The position numbers and the translations under genes were made by a program. A stretch of DNA of 31,060 nt from Spirogloea muscicola (lineage: Eukaryota; Streptophyta; Zygnematophyceae; Spirogloeales; Spirogloeaceae): assembly GCA_009602725.1 (NCBI GenBank), contig WELB01000129.1, forward strand, positions 224,221 to 255,280, given 5' to 3'. Positions 30,681-31,060 of the stretch are shown here, piece after piece (the stretch's first letter is position 1; each line of letters starts with the position of its first letter). The notes under the pieces are model-generated. The model saw only the letters and a program-made list of their open reading frames with translations, ran no database searches and was not told the origin of the DNA.

Positions 30681-30870
30681 CAGGAGCTTAGCATCTCTGA
30701 CCTGAGGCTGCTTAGCAGGGGTTACTGAGTGCTTCGTAGCTGCTTTGTTTCTGTGTGTGCTTGTTTTCCTTAGCGCTTCCCCTGGCCCCCTTCTCGTACT
30801 CTGTTCATTCTTTTTCGGGCTGGTTGTTCCAGCCCCTATTCTCAATGGGCGAGCACTTTCTTCTTTCTTC
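30681..30870 (+). pseudogene. LINE C-terminal end plus T2 tail
   Basis: CAGGAGCTTAGC, then SISDLRLLSRGY-stop near 30726. The 3' UTR CGTAGCTGC, TTAGCGCTTCCCCTGGCCC and GGGCTGGTTGTTCCAGCCCC leads to TCAATGGGCGAGCAC and TTCTTCTTTC. The next sequence again begins CCCAGGAGC (30870-30878). Confidence 0.8.
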
Positions 30871-31028
30871 CCAGGAGCGAGGCGCTTTTCCTGACGGGCC
30901 CAGGAGCTGGGCTGACGAGGCGCGCGGGCGGCAACGCCCCGCTGACCGAGCCGGCTGACGGGCAGGGGGGCTGGGGCTGACCTGGCAGCCCCGCGCCAAA
31001 ACCTGCGCACCTGCCCACCCCCCCCGCC
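30871..31028. other. GC-rich segment, possible promoter or 5' UTR
   Basis: After the short CCCAGGAGC remnant the sequence is GC-rich without a tail module. It leads into a Kozak-like GCCATGG at the window edge. Confidence 0.3.
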
Positions 31029-31060
31029 ATGGCCGGCGCCGCCGCCCGCCGCGGCGGCGT
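31029..31060 (+). CDS. Possible start of a gene truncated by the window
   Basis: GCCATGGCCGG gives an ATG in good context. The eleven readable codons are Ala/Gly/Arg-rich, as in an organelle transit peptide or simply GC-rich DNA. Weak evidence only. Confidence 0.25.
   Translation, partial: MAGAAARRGG

Noticed and set aside
3872-30691. Recurrent hydrophobic peptides resembling membrane proteins (S-I-L-F-G-L-A-F/L, P-C-P-H-W-E)
   Set aside because: Each coincides with a hairpin tail (GGGCTGGC...) read in one frame. They have no consistent starts and occur on both strands, so they are translated noncoding repeats.
25130-30870. CRISPR-like array of short repeats
   Set aside because: Spacing and orientation are irregular, units are diverged and tied to a LINE C-terminus, and the genome is eukaryotic.

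Overview
The window looks like nuclear DNA of a GC-rich green alga or a close relative. Three genes have short GT-AG introns (about 100-270 nt). One encodes a plant-type PLP lyase/transaminase, one is a PYM with plant-like spacing, and one encodes the U5 snRNP GTPase Snu114. An interstitial telomeric tract has the plant/green-algal repeat TTTAGGG. I cannot name the species. There is an 828-bp N gap at 15700-16527 and a single N at 11917.

Layout. 1-8830: broken copies of one non-LTR (LINE-type) retrotransposon superfamily in both orientations. They carry N-terminal CCHC-type fingers, a reverse transcriptase (RT), and a C-terminal finger plus restriction-like endonuclease (RLE). 8831-10867: a region of different base composition holding a retropepsin fragment that ends exactly in telomeric repeats. 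10868-11715: an RLE fragment and tails. 11946-14235: class-IV PLP enzyme (ADCL/D-amino acid transaminase type), 8 exons. 15286-15674 (minus): C-terminal part of PYM. 16528-20060 (plus): Snu114, 7 exons, N-terminus lost in the gap; PYM and Snu114 diverge across that gap. 20061-23532: mostly intergenic, with one unrecognised candidate exon and two diverged retrotransposon ends. 23533-24879 (minus): secreted cupredoxin with a cysteine-rich tail, 4 exons. 25020-31028: densely nested retrotransposon 3' ends. 31029: possible start of another gene running off the window.

The most interesting thing here is the retrotransposon. More than a dozen 5'-truncated copies keep the same C-terminal peptide (S-D-L-x-L-L-T/S-R-G-Y-stop) followed by a 3' UTR. 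Several otherwise different 3' UTRs share one terminal module: a GGGCTGGC...CAGCCC hairpin, then ATGGGCGAGC or ATTGGGAGTGCC, then a CTT/TTC-rich end. Many insertions are only this module, down to about 20 nt. One 53-bp insertion has a perfect 13-bp direct repeat on both sides. Tails repeatedly sit inside the C-terminal coding region or the tails of related copies, in both orientations, giving tandem arrays and tail-to-tail palindromes. This fits target-primed insertion with a strong preference for CTTC-rich sites inside the family itself.

The host genes (folate or D-amino acid metabolism, exon-junction-complex recycling, splicing, copper protein) show no functional link with each other. All exon coordinates come from reading splice sites and phases by eye, not from transcripts.
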